A DNA stretch of 64,000 bases, from the NCBI RefSeq assembly GCF_900166655.1, contig NZ_FVZB01000007.1, forward strand, positions 744,001 to 808,000. The letters are read 5' to 3'. Below the pieces are notes generated by a model that was given only the letters and a program-made list of their open reading frames with translations, had not been told where the DNA came from and did no database searches. How positions within the stretch are numbered: position 1 is the first letter of the stretch; the number at the start of each line of letters is the position of its first letter. Positions 1 through 11,803 of the stretch are shown here, piece after piece. Source of the DNA: Halobacillus hunanensis (GTDB lineage Bacteria > Bacillota > Bacilli > Bacillales > Halobacillaceae). Both the position numbers and the translations under genes were made by a program.

Positions 1-1560
1 GAGTTTTTTACTGATGGTTCGATCGGGAGTGGTTTTGACCTTCCCGAAAAAGATTGCCCTGAGTGCGGAACGGCTTATAAAAAAGATGGCCAGGATATTC
101 CATTCGAAACGTTCTTGGGCTTTAAAGGAGATAAGGTCCCAGATATTGACTTGAACTTTTCTGGTGAGTATCAGCCACATGCCCACAACTACACAAAAGT
201 GTTGTTTGGTGAAGACAATGTATATCGTGCCGGCACCATTGGAACGATTGCAGAGAAGACGGCCTATGGGTATGTGAAAGGATATGCCGGCGATAACCAG
301 CTGCAGTATAAAAATGCTGAAATCGATAGACTGGTACAAGGATGTACGGGTGTCAAACGGACAACTGGTCAGCATCCAGGGGGAATCATTGTCGTTCCGG
401 ATGATATGGACATCTTTGATTTTTCACCGATTCAATTTCCGGCCGATGATACTAAATCGGAATGGAAGACCACGCACTTTGACTTCCATTCGATTCACGA
501 TAACTTGCTCAAGCTTGATATTCTAGGACACGATGATCCGACAGTAATTCGTATGCTGCAGGATTTAAGCGGGATTGATCAGAAAGAAATTCCCGTTGAT
601 GATCCGGAAGTGATGAGAATTTTCAGTGGTCCTGAGGCATTGGGTGTAACGGCCGAGCAAATCATGTGTAAAACAGGCACGCTAGGTGTCCCTGAATTTG
701 GTACACGTTTTGTAAGACAAATGCTTGAGGACACAAAACCGAAGACATTTGCTGAACTCGTCATTATTTCCGGACTTTCGCATGGAACTGATGTGTGGCT
801 CGGAAATGCTGAACAGCTGATTAATGATGGGATTTGTACACTGCCTGAAGTAATTGGCTGCCGGGATGATATTATGGTATATCTCATGCACAAGGGGCTT
901 GAACCATCGCTGGCCTTTAAGATCATGGAATTTGTGCGAAAAGGCCGTGGTCTTCAGGATGAATGGATCGAAGAGATGAAAAAGCATGGTGTCCCTGATT
1001 GGTATATTGATTCCTGTAAAAAAATTAAGTATATGTTCCCGAAAGCTCACGCCGCAGCCTACGTGTTGATGGCCGTTCGAATCGCTTACTTTAAAGTTCA
1101 TTACCCTATTTATTTTTATGCGGCGTACTTTACCGTTAGAGCAAGTGACTTTGAACTAGAGACGATGATTAAAGGATCTGATGCTATTCGTAAACGGATT
1201 GAAGAGATCCAAACGAAAGGTTTAGATGCAACACCTAAAGAGAAAAGCTTAATGACTGTGCTCGAATTGGCGCTGGAAATGTGTGAACGAGGGTATGGCT
1301 TTAAGAGTGTCGATTTGTATGAATCAAGTGCAACGGACTTTCTGGTTGAGGATAATCAATTAATTCCGCCATTTAATGCTGTTGATGGTTTAGGTACAAA
1401 TGCTGCGATTAATATTGTTAACGCGAGAGGGGAAGGAGAATTTCTCTCCAAGCAGGATTTACGTGAACGCAGTCGTATTTCAAAGACAGTCCTTGAGTAT
1501 TTAGATCAGCAAGGTTGTTTAGCTGGGATGCCAGAAGAAAATCAACTTTCGCTTTTTTAA
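1..1560 (+). CDS. polC: DNA polymerase III PolC, alpha subunit, C-terminal part (5' truncated by window)
   Basis: Replicative Gram-positive C-family DNA polymerase; only about the last 519 residues are in the window and the frame is open from base 1. Visible are a zinc-ligand pair CPEC near the start, the palm motif [13 protein letters not shown] with catalytic aspartates (about residues 47-59 of the fragment), and the conserved fingers and C-terminal parts, including [12 protein letters not shown] and [18 protein letters not shown]. The C-terminal end matches the usual PolC end, with no sign of decay. In B. subtilis polC also lies just upstream of rimP/nusA, which anchors the synteny of the window. 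The N-terminal OB and exonuclease domains would lie to the left. Confidence 0.97.
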   Translation, partial: EFFTDGSIGSGFDLPEKDCPECGTAYKKDGQDIPFETFLGFKGDKVPDIDLNFSGEYQPHAHNYTKVLFGEDNVYRAGTIGTIAEKTAYGYVKGYAGDNQLQYKNAEIDRLVQGCTGVKRTTGQHPGGIIVVPDDMDIFDFSPIQFPADDTKSEWKTTHFDFHSIHDNLLKLDILGHDDPTVIRMLQDLSGIDQKEIPVDDPEVMRIFSGPEALGVTAEQIMCKTGTLGVPEFGTRFVRQMLEDTKPKTFAELVIISGLSHGTDVWLGNAEQLINDGICTLPEVIGCRDDIMVYLMHKGLEPSLAFKIMEFVRKGRGLQDEWIEEMKKHGVPDWYIDSCKKIKYMFPKAHAAAYVLMAVRIAYFKVHYPIYFYAAYFTVRASDFELETMIKGSDAIRKRIEEIQTKGLDATPKEKSLMTVLELALEMCERGYGFKSVDLYESSATDFLVEDNQLIPPFNAVDGLGTNAAINIVNARGEGEFLSKQDLRERSRISKTVLEYLDQQGCLAGMPEENQLSLF

Positions 1561-1579
1561 ATCAAGTATTGGAGCTCAT

Positions 1580-1598
1580 GCCCCACACGACGTGGGGC
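1580..1598. repeat. GC-rich hairpin, member of the GTTCGGTGTTGG repeat family
   Basis: Stem GCCCCAC (1580-1586) pairs with GTGGGGC (1592-1598), and the sequence AGTTCGACGTTGG follows. There is no T-run, so it is not a standard terminator, although it sits directly behind polC. The same hairpin followed by AGTTCGGTGTTGG occurs near 18008-18040. Confidence 0.6.
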
Positions 1599-1688
1599 AG
1601 TTCGACGTTGGCTCTTTAGGTTAGGACAAAAGGGTTTCATCAAATAGAAATTCGAACTAAGCAGAAACTATGGTTGGTGTATATAACC

Positions 1689-1815
1689 CGCTACGAAAAT
1701 ATACTTCGCTTTCCGCGCGGCTGTTGAGTCTCCTCGTGCTGGCGCACTGTGGGGGCTCACCTAGGCCTTTCCTCCCGCAGGAGTCTCCGTATATTTTCTT
1801 CGCTAAAATAGCACA
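1689..1815. repeat. Long palindromic extragenic repeat (Bacillaceae type)
   Basis: About 125 bp bounded by a perfect 10-bp inverted repeat GAAAATATAC (1695-1704) / GTATATTTTC (1789-1798), with inner segments CTTTCCGCGCGGC and CCCGCAGGAGTCTCC. From memory this matches a highly copied extragenic palindrome of Bacillaceae genomes; no database search was run. Transcribed, it would fold into a branched stem. It encodes no transposase and looks like a MITE/REP-type element. Confidence 0.6.
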
Positions 1816-1896
1816 TCGTAAGTTTTGTTGCTTAAGAAGTTTAATTTTACCCTAGCCTTAGTTTGGCGTTGAAATATCCCTACACGATGTGATGTC

Positions 1897-1944
1897 GTTC
1901 GGTGTTGGGTCCAGGACGTGCTGGTCTTAGTCGAACTTCCTTAA
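1897..1944. repeat. Degenerate copy of the GTTCGG...CGAACTTCCTTAA stem-loop repeat
   Basis: GTTCGGTGTTGG (1897-1908), then a CCAGGACGTGCTGG inner stem and TCGAACTTCCTTAA at the end. It aligns by eye with the better-kept copy at 18029-18075; the outer arms still pair (GTTCG/CGAAC). Confidence 0.55.
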
Positions 1945-1978
1945 TTCGTGTCTACCCGGGAGCTTTCGCCTTCATGGT

Positions 1979-2007
1979 TTGCATAAATGTAGTATCTATG
2001 GTATATT
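1979..2007 (+). promoter_or_regulatory. SigA-type promoter for the rimP-nusA-infB operon
   Basis: The -35 box TTGCAT (1979-1984), a 17-bp spacer and the -10 box TATATT (2002-2007) give a good vegetative promoter 220 bp ahead of rimP. Transcripts would start near 2014 and carry both hairpins at 2038-2065 and 2119-2152 as a leader. Confidence 0.55.
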
Positions 2008-2037
2008 TTTTATGGTGATTAGAACGATAGAGTCGGG

Positions 2038-2075
2038 CGAAAGAGTGGGGAAACCCACTCTTTCGTTTATATTTA
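2038..2075 (+). terminator. Strong hairpin in the rimP leader (terminator or attenuator)
   Basis: A 12-bp perfect stem CGAAAGAGTGGG / CCCACTCTTTCG with GAAA loop, followed by TTTATATTT. It lies about 25 nt after the predicted start of the operon transcript, so it could terminate polC read-through or attenuate the new transcript. Confidence 0.6.
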
Positions 2076-2228
2076 CGGCTCTTCTTTACTTAGAAGGACT
2101 CGTATCATTGTGCAAGAAAGCCGCTATGAACTTATTCATAGCGGTTTCCTTTCGAACGATAATAAGGAAGATGAAAAGTATAGAATCACACCAAATCGTC
2201 AATAAACAGGAGTAAAAGGAGGGATTCC

Positions 2229-2702
2229 ATGAGTAAAAATGTAACCGAAATTGCTGAAGAACTCGTTATTCCCATTGCTAAAGACATGAATCTTGAACTT
2301 GTAGATATCGAATTTAAGAAAGAAGGCAAGAATTGGTTTCTGCGCGTCTTTCTTGATAAACCTGAAGGTATAGATATTGAAGAATGCGGGCAAGTATCTG
2401 AAAAGCTAAGTGAAAAATTAGATGAAATTGATCCTATCGACATGCCATACTTTTTGGAGGTTTCCTCTCCTGGTGCAGAACGGCCTCTGAAAACAAAAGA
2501 AGATTTCATCAAACAAACAGGCAAACATATTTATGTGAAGTTATACGAACCAATGGAGAATGAAAAAGAATTTGAAGGTACATTAGTGCAATTTGAAGAT
2601 GATATAGCAACGATTGAAATACGTATTAAATCGCGTAAAAAGCAACTAGAGGTACCTTTTGACAAAATTGCCAAAGCAAATTTGGCTGTCACTTTTAACT
2701 AA
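2229..2702 (+). CDS. rimP: Ribosome maturation factor RimP
   Basis: Cytoplasmic factor needed for 30S subunit assembly. The 157-residue length and two-domain layout fit the family: an N-terminal alpha/beta domain with [18 protein letters not shown] and the conserved [14 protein letters not shown] segment, and a C-terminal SH3-like barrel ([17 protein letters not shown] onward). The ATG follows AAAGGAGGGATTCC. It is the first gene of the rimP-nusA-rnpM-ylxQ-infB-ylxP-rbfA cluster, with 14 bp to nusA, as in other Bacillaceae. Confidence 0.96.
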   Translation: MSKNVTEIAEELVIPIAKDMNLELVDIEFKKEGKNWFLRVFLDKPEGIDIEECGQVSEKLSEKLDEIDPIDMPYFLEVSSPGAERPLKTKEDFIKQTGKHIYVKLYEPMENEKEFEGTLVQFEDDIATIEIRIKSRKKQLEVPFDKIAKANLAVTFN

Positions 2703-2716
2703 GGGGGAGAAAGCTG

Positions 2717-3817
2717 TTGAGTAGTGAACTTTTTGATGCCATGAATTATTTAGAAAAGGAAAAGGGCATTGACAAAAATTTATTGCTGGAAGCGCTGGAA
2801 GCTGCGCTAATCTCGGCTTATAAGAAGAATTTTAACTCGGCAACAAACGTTCGTGTTGATATTAATGAAGACGAGGGTTCCATGAAGGTTTTTGCAAGAA
2901 AAACCATCGTTGAAGAGTCTATGGATCCTCAACAGGAGATTTCATTGGAAGAAGCTAAAGACATTGACCCGAATTACGACTTGGAGGATGTCATTGAAGT
3001 AGAAGTGACTCCGGCAGATTTTGGAAGAATTGCGGCCCAGGCTGCTAAACAAGTTGTGACTCAGCGTGTCCGTGAAGCAGAACGCGGCATCATTTACGGT
3101 GAATATGTGGACCGCGAAGAAGATGTTATGACAGGTATTATTCAACGAAAAGACCCAAGGTTCGTTTATGTCAATTTGGGCAAGATTGAAGCCAGGTTGC
3201 CTGAAGGTGAACAGATGCCGACTGAAACGTATGATGTTCATGATCGTTTGAAGGTTTTTGTCACTAAAGTAGAAAATAGTAATAAAGGACCTCATATTTA
3301 TGTATCTAGAACCCACCCTGGCCTGTTGAAACGCTTATTCGAGATGGAAGTTCCTGAGATATATGATGGAACGGTAGAAGTGAAGTCTGTTGCCCGGGAA
3401 GCGGGAGACCGTTCAAAGATCTCTGTTCATGCAGGGGATCCGGAAGTAGACCCGGTTGGTTCGTGTGTAGGTCAGCGAGGCCAGCGTGTTCAAGCTATCG
3501 TGAATGAGTTAAAGGGTGAGAAAATTGATATTGTTCAATGGTCCGAGGACCCAATTGAATATGTGTCAAATGCGCTTAGCCCATCAAAGGTAGTAGAAGT
3601 ACTCGTAGATGAAGAGGAAAAAGCAACCACGGTCATAGTACCGGATTATCAATTATCTTTAGCCATTGGTAAACGAGGACAAAATGCTCGTCTCGCAGCT
3701 AAATTGACAGGTTGGAAAATTGATATAAAGAGTGAAAGTGAAGCGGTTGAGCAGGGTGTGCTAACCGAACAACCAGCTTCAGATGAAGAAGAAATAGACG
3801 AAATAACAGAAGAATAA
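2717..3817 (+). CDS. nusA: Transcription elongation/termination factor NusA
   Basis: RNA polymerase-binding factor acting in pausing, intrinsic termination and rRNA antitermination. The 366 residues fit the Firmicutes type lacking the C-terminal AR repeats. Order: N-terminal RNAP-binding domain (about 1-125), S1 domain (about 130-200, [16 protein letters not shown]), KH1 ([17 protein letters not shown]) and KH2 ([20 protein letters not shown]), then a short acidic tail. The start is TTG behind GGGGGAGAAAGC. In B. subtilis NusA shapes intrinsic termination, which matters for the many hairpin terminators in this window. Confidence 0.97.
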   Translation: MSSELFDAMNYLEKEKGIDKNLLLEALEAALISAYKKNFNSATNVRVDINEDEGSMKVFARKTIVEESMDPQQEISLEEAKDIDPNYDLEDVIEVEVTPADFGRIAAQAAKQVVTQRVREAERGIIYGEYVDREEDVMTGIIQRKDPRFVYVNLGKIEARLPEGEQMPTETYDVHDRLKVFVTKVENSNKGPHIYVSRTHPGLLKRLFEMEVPEIYDGTVEVKSVAREAGDRSKISVHAGDPEVDPVGSCVGQRGQRVQAIVNELKGEKIDIVQWSEDPIEYVSNALSPSKVVEVLVDEEEKATTVIVPDYQLSLAIGKRGQNARLAAKLTGWKIDIKSESEAVEQGVLTEQPASDEEEIDEITEE

Positions 3818-3830
3818 GGGGGCGAATCAG

Positions 3831-4109
3831 ATGGCCCAACCTAAACAAAGGAAAATACCACTGCGTAAATGCGTAGTTACGCAGGAGATGAAGCCAAAGA
3901 AACAGCTGATCCGAGTTGTGCGTAATAAGGACGGAGAAGTATTTGTCGACCAGACAGGGAAGAAAAATGGGCGAGGAGCTTATATTTCAAAAAGCCTTGA
4001 TGTCATCGAGCAGGCAGAAAAGCAGCAAGTACTTAACCGTCACTTAAACGCCAAGGTAGAAGCTGACATCTATGACGAACTAAGAGCCATCGTAGAGGTT
4101 CAAGACTAA
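3831..4109 (+). CDS. rnpM: YlxR/RnpM family RNA-binding protein (DUF448)
   Basis: Small basic protein of 92 residues with the family signature [19 protein letters not shown] and [13 protein letters not shown]. Members bind RNA and have been linked to RNase P modulation, hence the newer name RnpM; the older name is YlxR. It lies 13 bp after nusA and overlaps ylxQ by one base (TAATG), so translation is coupled. Confidence in the family is high and in its exact role moderate. Confidence 0.93.
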   Translation: MAQPKQRKIPLRKCVVTQEMKPKKQLIRVVRNKDGEVFVDQTGKKNGRGAYISKSLDVIEQAEKQQVLNRHLNAKVEADIYDELRAIVEVQD

Positions 4110-4423
4110 TGGCTGGCTCTTACTTAAATATCATTGGACTGGCATTAAGGGCAGGGAAGCTGACGCTTGGCGAGGAACATATTGTAAAAGATATCCAGAA
4201 GCGCCGGGCAAAATTGGTCCTTATTGCCAATGATACTGGAAAACAAACGATGAAGAAGCTTACAGATAAATGTAGCTCTTATCAAATACCCTGCTATGTG
4301 GTGGATGATCGTGAAACTCTTTCACAAGCCATGGGGAAGTCAGGGAGAGTTGCGATCGCAGTTCTTGACCAAGGATTTGCGAAAAAGTTGCAATCGCTGC
4401 TCGATGAATCTATTCGGGGGTGA
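4109..4423 (+). CDS. ylxQ: L7Ae-family RNA-binding protein YlxQ
   Basis: 104 residues of the L7Ae/L30e/S12e/Gadd45 fold, which usually bind kink-turns; the family's L7Ae signature is at [22 protein letters not shown]. The start codon overlaps the rnpM stop. It is always found with nusA and infB in Firmicutes, and is a ribosome- or RNA-associated protein of unsettled role. Confidence 0.93.
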   Translation: MAGSYLNIIGLALRAGKLTLGEEHIVKDIQKRRAKLVLIANDTGKQTMKKLTDKCSSYQIPCYVVDDRETLSQAMGKSGRVAIAVLDQGFAKKLQSLLDESIRG

Positions 4424-4427
4424 CAGA

Positions 4428-6521
4428 ATGAGTAAAATGCGTGTTTATGAATATGCGAAAGCAAATGAACTATCAAGCAAACAAGTAATTGATAAATTGA
4501 AAGAAATGAAAGTAGAAGTTTCTAACCATATGTCTATGGTAGAAGATGATGTAAAAGGGAAACTGGATCACGCGTTTGGCAAAGGACAGCAAAAAGAGAG
4601 TAAGCCTGTCAGCAATAAGCCGAACAATAATAACAAGAAGAACCAAAAACCCAACCAAAATCGTGATCAGAGAAACAATAAGAAATCAAAAAACAATCAT
4701 CGTCCACAAAATAAAAAGCAGCAAAAGCCTCAGCACAATCAAAAGCAACAGCCTAAGAAGAACCAGGCGCCAGAGAAAATTACCTATTCCGGTTCTTTAA
4801 CAGTAGGAGAACTTGCTGAAAAGCTGAAAAAAGATTCATCTGAGATCATTAAGAAGTTAATGGGCTTAGGGGTTATGGCTACGAAAAACCAGGATCTTGA
4901 TAGTGACTCAATCGAATTGATTTGTGCGGAATTCAATGTAGAGGTTGAAGAGGAAGTCGTGGTAGACGAAACTGATATCGAGAACATCATTTTTGATGAT
5001 GCCGAAGAAGACCTGCAGGAGCGACCTGCAGTCGTTACGATTATGGGACACGTTGATCACGGGAAAACTACGTTGCTTGATTCAATTCGTGATACGAAGG
5101 TTACGGAAGGAGAAGCAGGCGGGATCACCCAGCATATTGGTGCTTATCAAGTAGAAGAAAACGATAAGAAGATTACATTTCTCGATACACCTGGCCACGC
5201 TGCTTTTACAAGCATGCGTTCCCGCGGTGCGCAAATTACTGATATCGCTATCTTAGTTGTAGCAGCAGACGACGGGGTTATGCCGCAGACTCGTGAAGCC
5301 ATTAACCATGCGAAAGCTGCTGAGGTACCAATTATCGTCGCTGTTAATAAAATGGATAAAGAAGGGGCAAACCCTGACCGAGTTATGCAGGAATTAATGG
5401 AATATGAGTTAATCTCTGAAGACTTTGGCGGAGATACCATTTTCGTTAAAATGTCTGCGGTTAAGGGAGAAGGGATCGATGAACTTCTGGAAATGATTCT
5501 TCTTGTAGCTGAAATGGAAGAATTCAAAGCGAACCCGGATCGCCTTGCGAATGGAACTGTTGTCGAGGCCGAGCTTGATAAAGGGCGTGGGCCGGTCGCC
5601 ACTCTTCTAGTTCAAAATGGAACATTGAAAGTTAGTGACGCTGTTGTGGTGGGTAACACACATGGTCGTGTTCGTGCTATGGTGAACGAAATTGGCAGAA
5701 GGGTTAAGGTGGCTGGACCTTCTACACCGGTAGAGATTACCGGATTAAACAACGTACCGCAAGCAGGGGATCGTTTTCTTGCCTTTGAAGACGAGAAGAA
5801 AGCTCGTTCTATTGGGGAAGCGCGTCAGCAGAAACAAATTGAAGCTGAACGAAGCTCCACGGCTAAAGTAAGTCTTGATGATTTGTTTGAACAAATCAAA
5901 CATGGGGACATTAAGGATATCAATCTCATCTTAAAAGCTGATGTTCAAGGGTCTCTAGGGGCTTTGGCTGGTTCACTGCAGAAGATTGAAGTGGAAGGGG
6001 TCAAGGTAAAGATCATTCACACAGGTGTTGGAGCCATTACAGAATCAGATATCTCACTTGCTTCTGCTTCCAATGCAATTGTTATCGGATTTAATGTACG
6101 ACCAGATGGAAATGCTAGAAAAGCTGCTGAATCAGAAGACGTACAAATTCGTCTGCACAACGTTATTTATAAGGTTATAGAAGAAATTGAAGCAGCTATG
6201 AAAGGTATGCTGGATCCAGAATATGAAGAGAAAATCATCGGGCAAGTGGAAGTTCGCGAAATCTTTAAAGTATCAAAAGTGGGTACAATTGCAGGTTCCT
6301 ATGTAACCGATGGCAAAATTACCAGAGATTCAGGTATTCGTGTGATTCGTGATGGTGTCGTCATTTATGAAGGGGAGATAGATGCCCTTAAACGCTATAA
6401 AGATGACGCAAAAGAAGTGGCACAGGGTTATGAGTGCGGCATTACTGTAAAGAACTTTAATGACGTAAAAGTCGGTGACGTCATCGAACCTTATGTCATG
6501 CAGGAGATTGAACGTACATGA
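4428..6521 (+). CDS. infB: Translation initiation factor IF-2
   Basis: GTPase that brings initiator fMet-tRNA to the 30S subunit and promotes subunit joining. The start is set at ATG 4428 behind GGGGGTGACAGA, giving 697 residues; a longer frame from 4296 runs inside ylxQ and is not used. Domains: short N-terminal helical module, a long K/N/Q-rich linker (about 55-115), a second N-module, the G domain ([18 protein letters not shown]) and C-terminal domains II-IV ending [15 protein letters not shown]. The linker is basic and low in complexity, typical of Bacillaceae IF-2. Confidence 0.97.
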   Translation: MSKMRVYEYAKANELSSKQVIDKLKEMKVEVSNHMSMVEDDVKGKLDHAFGKGQQKESKPVSNKPNNNNKKNQKPNQNRDQRNNKKSKNNHRPQNKKQQKPQHNQKQQPKKNQAPEKITYSGSLTVGELAEKLKKDSSEIIKKLMGLGVMATKNQDLDSDSIELICAEFNVEVEEEVVVDETDIENIIFDDAEEDLQERPAVVTIMGHVDHGKTTLLDSIRDTKVTEGEAGGITQHIGAYQVEENDKKITFLDTPGHAAFTSMRSRGAQITDIAILVVAADDGVMPQTREAINHAKAAEVPIIVAVNKMDKEGANPDRVMQELMEYELISEDFGGDTIFVKMSAVKGEGIDELLEMILLVAEMEEFKANPDRLANGTVVEAELDKGRGPVATLLVQNGTLKVSDAVVVGNTHGRVRAMVNEIGRRVKVAGPSTPVEITGLNNVPQAGDRFLAFEDEKKARSIGEARQQKQIEAERSSTAKVSLDDLFEQIKHGDIKDINLILKADVQGSLGALAGSLQKIEVEGVKVKIIHTGVGAITESDISLASASNAIVIGFNVRPDGNARKAAESEDVQIRLHNVIYKVIEEIEAAMKGMLDPEYEEKIIGQVEVREIFKVSKVGTIAGSYVTDGKITRDSGIRVIRDGVVIYEGEIDALKRYKDDAKEVAQGYECGITVKNFNDVKVGDVIEPYVMQEIERT

Positions 6522-6796
6522 TTTTAAGTGCTGAGCTGCAAGCGATCGTTTATGATGCTCAGTCCTTGAAAGAAAAGCGTTCCGTTATTAAAAGAGTACA
6601 AACAAGGCTAAAGAATGAATTTAATGTAGCTGTCAGTGAACTGGATCATCAGAATCTCTGGCAGCGGACATGTATAGGGATCGTAACCGTATCAAGCAAT
6701 AAAGTCATCGCAGAGCAAACGATTCAGCAAGCTTTAGCCTTCGTGGATTCTTTTCCTGAATTAGAACGAACAGAAACAGTCCAAGAATGGTTGTAG
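6518..6796 (+). CDS. ylxP: DUF503 protein YlxP
   Basis: 92-residue conserved protein of unknown biochemical role, encoded between infB and rbfA in most Bacillales; overlaps the infB stop by four bases (ATGA). It contains the family phrase [27 protein letters not shown] split over strand-helix, then [17 protein letters not shown]. Context implies a ribosome- or translation-linked job; nothing catalytic is visible. Confidence 0.92.
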   Translation: MILSAELQAIVYDAQSLKEKRSVIKRVQTRLKNEFNVAVSELDHQNLWQRTCIGIVTVSSNKVIAEQTIQQALAFVDSFPELERTETVQEWL

Positions 6797-6826
6797 ACGT
6801 TTAGTTTTTGAAGAGGTGAAGAAAGA

Positions 6827-7177
6827 ATGAATGACTTACGAGCTAACCGTGTCGGTGAGCAGATGAAGAAAGAAATGAGCGATATTATCAGCAAGAAGAT
6901 TAAAGATCCCCGAGTGGGATTTGTTACAGTTACGGAAGTGAAAGTAACTGGTGATCTTCAACAGGCTAAGGTCTATATCTCTGTGCTAGGAGATGACAAA
7001 CAAAAACATGATACACTCGTGGGATTGGCTAAAGCAAAAGGCTTTATACGCTCTGAAATTGGGCAGAGAATCCGATTGCGCAAAACGCCGGAAATCATGT
7101 TTGAATTTGATGAAGCCATTGAAAGAGGAAATCGTATCGAAACGATTTTAAAAGATTTAAATGATACCGATAGCTAA
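6827..7177 (+). CDS. rbfA: Ribosome-binding factor A
   Basis: KH-like protein that binds the 30S subunit during late 16S rRNA maturation, notably under cold conditions. 116 residues, usual length; conserved [17 protein letters not shown] at the N-terminus, [19 protein letters not shown] and the KH-type segment [20 protein letters not shown]. Good RBS GAGGTGAAGAA. Confidence 0.96.
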   Translation: MNDLRANRVGEQMKKEMSDIISKKIKDPRVGFVTVTEVKVTGDLQQAKVYISVLGDDKQKHDTLVGLAKAKGFIRSEIGQRIRLRKTPEIMFEFDEAIERGNRIETILKDLNDTDS

Positions 7178-7233
7178 CGAAAAATACTGAATTGCTTAGG
7201 AAACACTTAAGTATTCAAGTAGATGTGCACAAA

Positions 7234-7263
7234 AGAATCCGTGCTGTGATAGGCACGGATTCT
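7234..7263 (+). other. Perfect stem-loop in the rbfA-truB gap
   Basis: AGAATCCGTGC (7234-7244) pairs with GCACGGATTCT (7253-7263) around an 8-nt loop, followed by CTCTGTATAAATAA. The T-run is poor, so a processing site, weak terminator or leader structure are all possible. The gap of 119 bp is unusually long for this operon. Confidence 0.5.
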
Positions 7264-7296
7264 CTCTGTATAAATAATGACTGTGGGGTGGAATTC

Positions 7297-8193
7297 ATGC
7301 ATGGTATTCTCCCATTATGGAAAGAGAAAGGTTTTACTTCTCACGATTGTGTCAGTAAAGCGCGTGGTATGTTACATACTCGAAAAATCGGGCATACAGG
7401 TACCCTGGATCCTGATGTGGAAGGTGTGCTGCCGCTCTGTGTAGGGAAAGCTACGAAAATCGTGCCTTTTTTAACAGATACGGAAAAAGTCTATGAAGCG
7501 ACTGTGACGCTCGGCACTTCTACGGAAACTGAGGATGCAAGTGGTGATGTGGTCGAACATAAGCCCGTGGCCGAAGCGATTCCTCTTGAACAAGTAAAGA
7601 GAGTTCTAGAACGATTTACTGGTGAAATCAACCAAATTCCTCCGATGTATTCAGCCGTAAAAGTAAAAGGAAAGCGTCTGTATCAATACGCACGTGAAGG
7701 AATAGAAGTAGAAAGGCCACAGCGGAAAGTATGTATTTCAGACATTGAGCTGCTTGATCATGAGGGATCCGTCTCAGACGCTCAATTCTCCTTTTCCATT
7801 CGCGTCGTTTGTTCAAAAGGGACATATATTCGCACGCTTTGTGTAGATATTGGCAAAGCGCTAGGTTTTCCAGCACACATGTCTGCACTTGTGAGGTTAA
7901 AAACGGGTGCGATCGCCAAAGAGGATTGTCTAACTTTTGATCAGGTTCAAGAAGCCATTGATCATGGCAATGGGGAAAAATTACTGCTGCCCCTTTCGAA
8001 AGGGCTGGAACACGTTGACGCCTATCATATAACAGAAGATCAAAGACAAGCGATTAAGCACGGTCAAGTGCTGTCGAAGCCAAACGGGCTTACGGCCTCT
8101 ATTTTCAGCGTGATGTGTGAGCAAGAAGTGTTAGCTATTTATCAAATACACCCAACAAAACCGGATCGCATTAAACCCGTTCGAGTATTTTAA
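7297..8193 (+). CDS. truB: tRNA pseudouridine-55 synthase TruB
   Basis: Makes pseudouridine 55 in the T-loop of tRNAs. The catalytic aspartate lies in HTGTLDPDVEGVLPLCVG; motifs YEATVTLGTSTETEDASG and SKGTYIRTLCVDIG also fit, and a PUA-like C-terminal tail is present. The start at ATG 7297 with GGGGTGGAATTC in front gives 298 residues, the normal length; an upstream in-frame ATT/TTG stretch to 7192 crosses the stem-loop and is rejected. Confidence 0.96.
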   Translation: MHGILPLWKEKGFTSHDCVSKARGMLHTRKIGHTGTLDPDVEGVLPLCVGKATKIVPFLTDTEKVYEATVTLGTSTETEDASGDVVEHKPVAEAIPLEQVKRVLERFTGEINQIPPMYSAVKVKGKRLYQYAREGIEVERPQRKVCISDIELLDHEGSVSDAQFSFSIRVVCSKGTYIRTLCVDIGKALGFPAHMSALVRLKTGAIAKEDCLTFDQVQEAIDHGNGEKLLLPLSKGLEHVDAYHITEDQRQAIKHGQVLSKPNGLTASIFSVMCEQEVLAIYQIHPTKPDRIKPVRVF

Positions 8194-8222
8194 ACTTTAC
8201 TCAAATAAAGCAGGTGAGTAAT

Positions 8223-9161
8223 ATGAAAACAATTGAATTATCTGAGTCATTACCGAAACACGATCTCCACTTAGAACAAAGTTCTGTTGCGGTCGGTTTT
8301 TTTGATGGAGTCCATAAGGGTCATCAAGAAGTTATCAGAACCGCCCAGGATAAGGCGAAAGAGCTTGGTTTACAAACGGCTGTGATGACGTTTGATCCTC
8401 ATCCTTCTGTTGTTTTAAATAAAAAAATCCAGCATGCCCGCTACATTACTCCACTGCCTGAAAAGCAGGAAATCTTGGAGGCCATGGGAATACATTACTT
8501 ATTCATCGTTCGATTTGATCAGTCGTTAGCAGCCCTTCCACCAGAGCAATTTGTCGATGACTACTTTGTTCAATTAAACATTAAACACGTTGTGGCTGGC
8601 TTTGACTTTAGTTATGGCCATAAAGGCAAAGGCTCTATGGAGACACTTCCACAGCACGCTAAAGGGAGACTGACCTACACTGTAGTTGATCGAGTAGACC
8701 AAGAGCATACTAAGGTAAGTTCCACGAGGATAAGAGACTTATTGAAGGAAGGAAACGTATCATCCGTCAATGAATTACTGGGGCGTGAGTTTAATATTGA
8801 AGGCACAGTAGTTTCTGGTGATGAAAGAGGACGAACGATTGGCTACCCGACTGCGAACATCACTGACATGGAGGAACAATATTTACCAAAGGTTGGTGTT
8901 TATGCCGTTACTGTTGAGTATCAAGGGGAGAGATACTTTGGAATGGCCAACCTTGGAATGAAACCAACGTTTCATTCGGAAAGTACCAGCCCAAGCTTGG
9001 AAGTACATGTGTTTGATTTTGAAGAGGATTTATATGGCACTCGATTAAAAGTCTTTTTTCATCATTTCATACGAGATGAGCAGAAATTTAATGGGGTTGA
9101 GGAAATTACGGCCCAGATTAATAGAGACGAAAGGGAGATTCGCCGCTATTTTAAGCTGTAA
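8223..9161 (+). CDS. ribF: Bifunctional riboflavin kinase / FMN adenylyltransferase
   Basis: Makes FMN from riboflavin and then FAD (RibC in B. subtilis). The N-terminal nucleotidyltransferase domain shows GFFDGVHKGHQ and STRIRDLL; the C-terminal riboflavin kinase domain shows RGRTIGYPTANI. 312 residues from ATG 8223 (RBS AGGTGAG); a GTG nine bases upstream is a less likely start. 29 bp follow truB, so it is probably co-transcribed. Confidence 0.96.
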   Translation: MKTIELSESLPKHDLHLEQSSVAVGFFDGVHKGHQEVIRTAQDKAKELGLQTAVMTFDPHPSVVLNKKIQHARYITPLPEKQEILEAMGIHYLFIVRFDQSLAALPPEQFVDDYFVQLNIKHVVAGFDFSYGHKGKGSMETLPQHAKGRLTYTVVDRVDQEHTKVSSTRIRDLLKEGNVSSVNELLGREFNIEGTVVSGDERGRTIGYPTANITDMEEQYLPKVGVYAVTVEYQGERYFGMANLGMKPTFHSESTSPSLEVHVFDFEEDLYGTRLKVFFHHFIRDEQKFNGVEEITAQINRDEREIRRYFKL

Positions 9162-9181
9162 TATAGTTTCCTCTTGCATTT

Positions 9182-9209
9182 TTGTCATAAAAATTGTACG
9201 CTTTAATAT
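9182..9209 (+). promoter_or_regulatory. Probable rpsO promoter and structured S15 leader
   Basis: TTGTCA (9182-9187), 16 bp, TAATAT (9204-9209). The transcript then carries a GC-rich foldable leader (about 9215-9262, CTTGGCGGCACG...) before the GGAGGTG of rpsO. Bacillaceae rpsO mRNAs are known to bind S15 for autoregulation; that this leader does so is inference. Confidence 0.45.
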
Positions 9210-9290
9210 GGAACCTTCGCTTGGCGGCACGTAACTCCGACGTCCGCTCGGGGAAAGGGAATTCTATAAATTATAGGAGGTGTAGCTATA

Positions 9291-9560
9291 ATGGCTATCA
9301 CACAGGAACGTAAACAAGAACTGATCAATGAGTATAAAACTCATGATAATGACACAGGTTCTGCCGAAGTACAAATTGCTGTACTTACTGAACAAATCAC
9401 GAATTTGAACGACCACCTGCGTACACACAAGCAGGATCATCATTCTCGTCGTGGCTTGCTTAAAATGGTAGGTAAACGCCGTAACTTGCTTAACTACCTA
9501 CGTAATAAAGATATTACACGTTACCGTGAGTTAATTAAGAGCCTTGGCTTGCGTCGTTAA
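9291..9560 (+). CDS. rpsO: 30S ribosomal protein S15
   Basis: 89 residues, exactly the family length, with [39 protein letters not shown] and the C-terminal [12 protein letters not shown]. Binds the 16S rRNA central domain early in 30S assembly. Strong RBS AGGAGGTG. It has its own terminator (9574-9604), separating it from pnp. Confidence 0.98.
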   Translation: MAITQERKQELINEYKTHDNDTGSAEVQIAVLTEQITNLNDHLRTHKQDHHSRRGLLKMVGKRRNLLNYLRNKDITRYRELIKSLGLRR

Positions 9561-9573
9561 TGTAGTAAGATTG

Positions 9574-9604
9574 AAAAAGCGGGAGTTATTCCCGCTTTTT
9601 CTGT
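9574..9604 (+). terminator. rpsO intrinsic terminator
   Basis: AAAAAGCGGGA (9574-9584) / TCCCGCTTTTT (9590-9600), loop GTTAT, T-run. Confidence 0.88.
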
Positions 9605-9685
9605 ATGTTTACATACAGTAGGGTGTAAACTCTAAAGAGTAGGCACTATTTTTAATTTATTGTTTTGAGAGGAGTAAAGTGCTTT

Positions 9686-11801
<2,116 letters not shown>

Positions 11802-11803
<2 letters not shown>

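Larger units (their letters stand above)
1561..2228. other. 668-bp intergenic region polC-rimP: repeats, promoter and two hairpins
   Basis: No convincing gene. In order it holds a GC-rich hairpin repeat right behind polC (1580-1598), a long palindromic Bacillaceae-type repeat (1689-1815), a second copy of the hairpin repeat family (1897-1944), a vegetative promoter (1979-2007), a strong GNRA-loop hairpin (2038-2065) and another stem-loop (about 2119-2152) before the rimP ribosome-binding site. The short open frame at 1670-1855 lies almost entirely in the palindromic repeat and is not called as a gene. Confidence 0.75.

Noticed and set aside
682-1101. 139-residue minus-strand frame in polC
   Set aside because: Antisense shadow of conserved polymerase codons.
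1670-1855. 61-residue open frame behind polC
   Set aside because: It lies almost wholly in the palindromic repeat, has no RBS and a repeat-derived composition.
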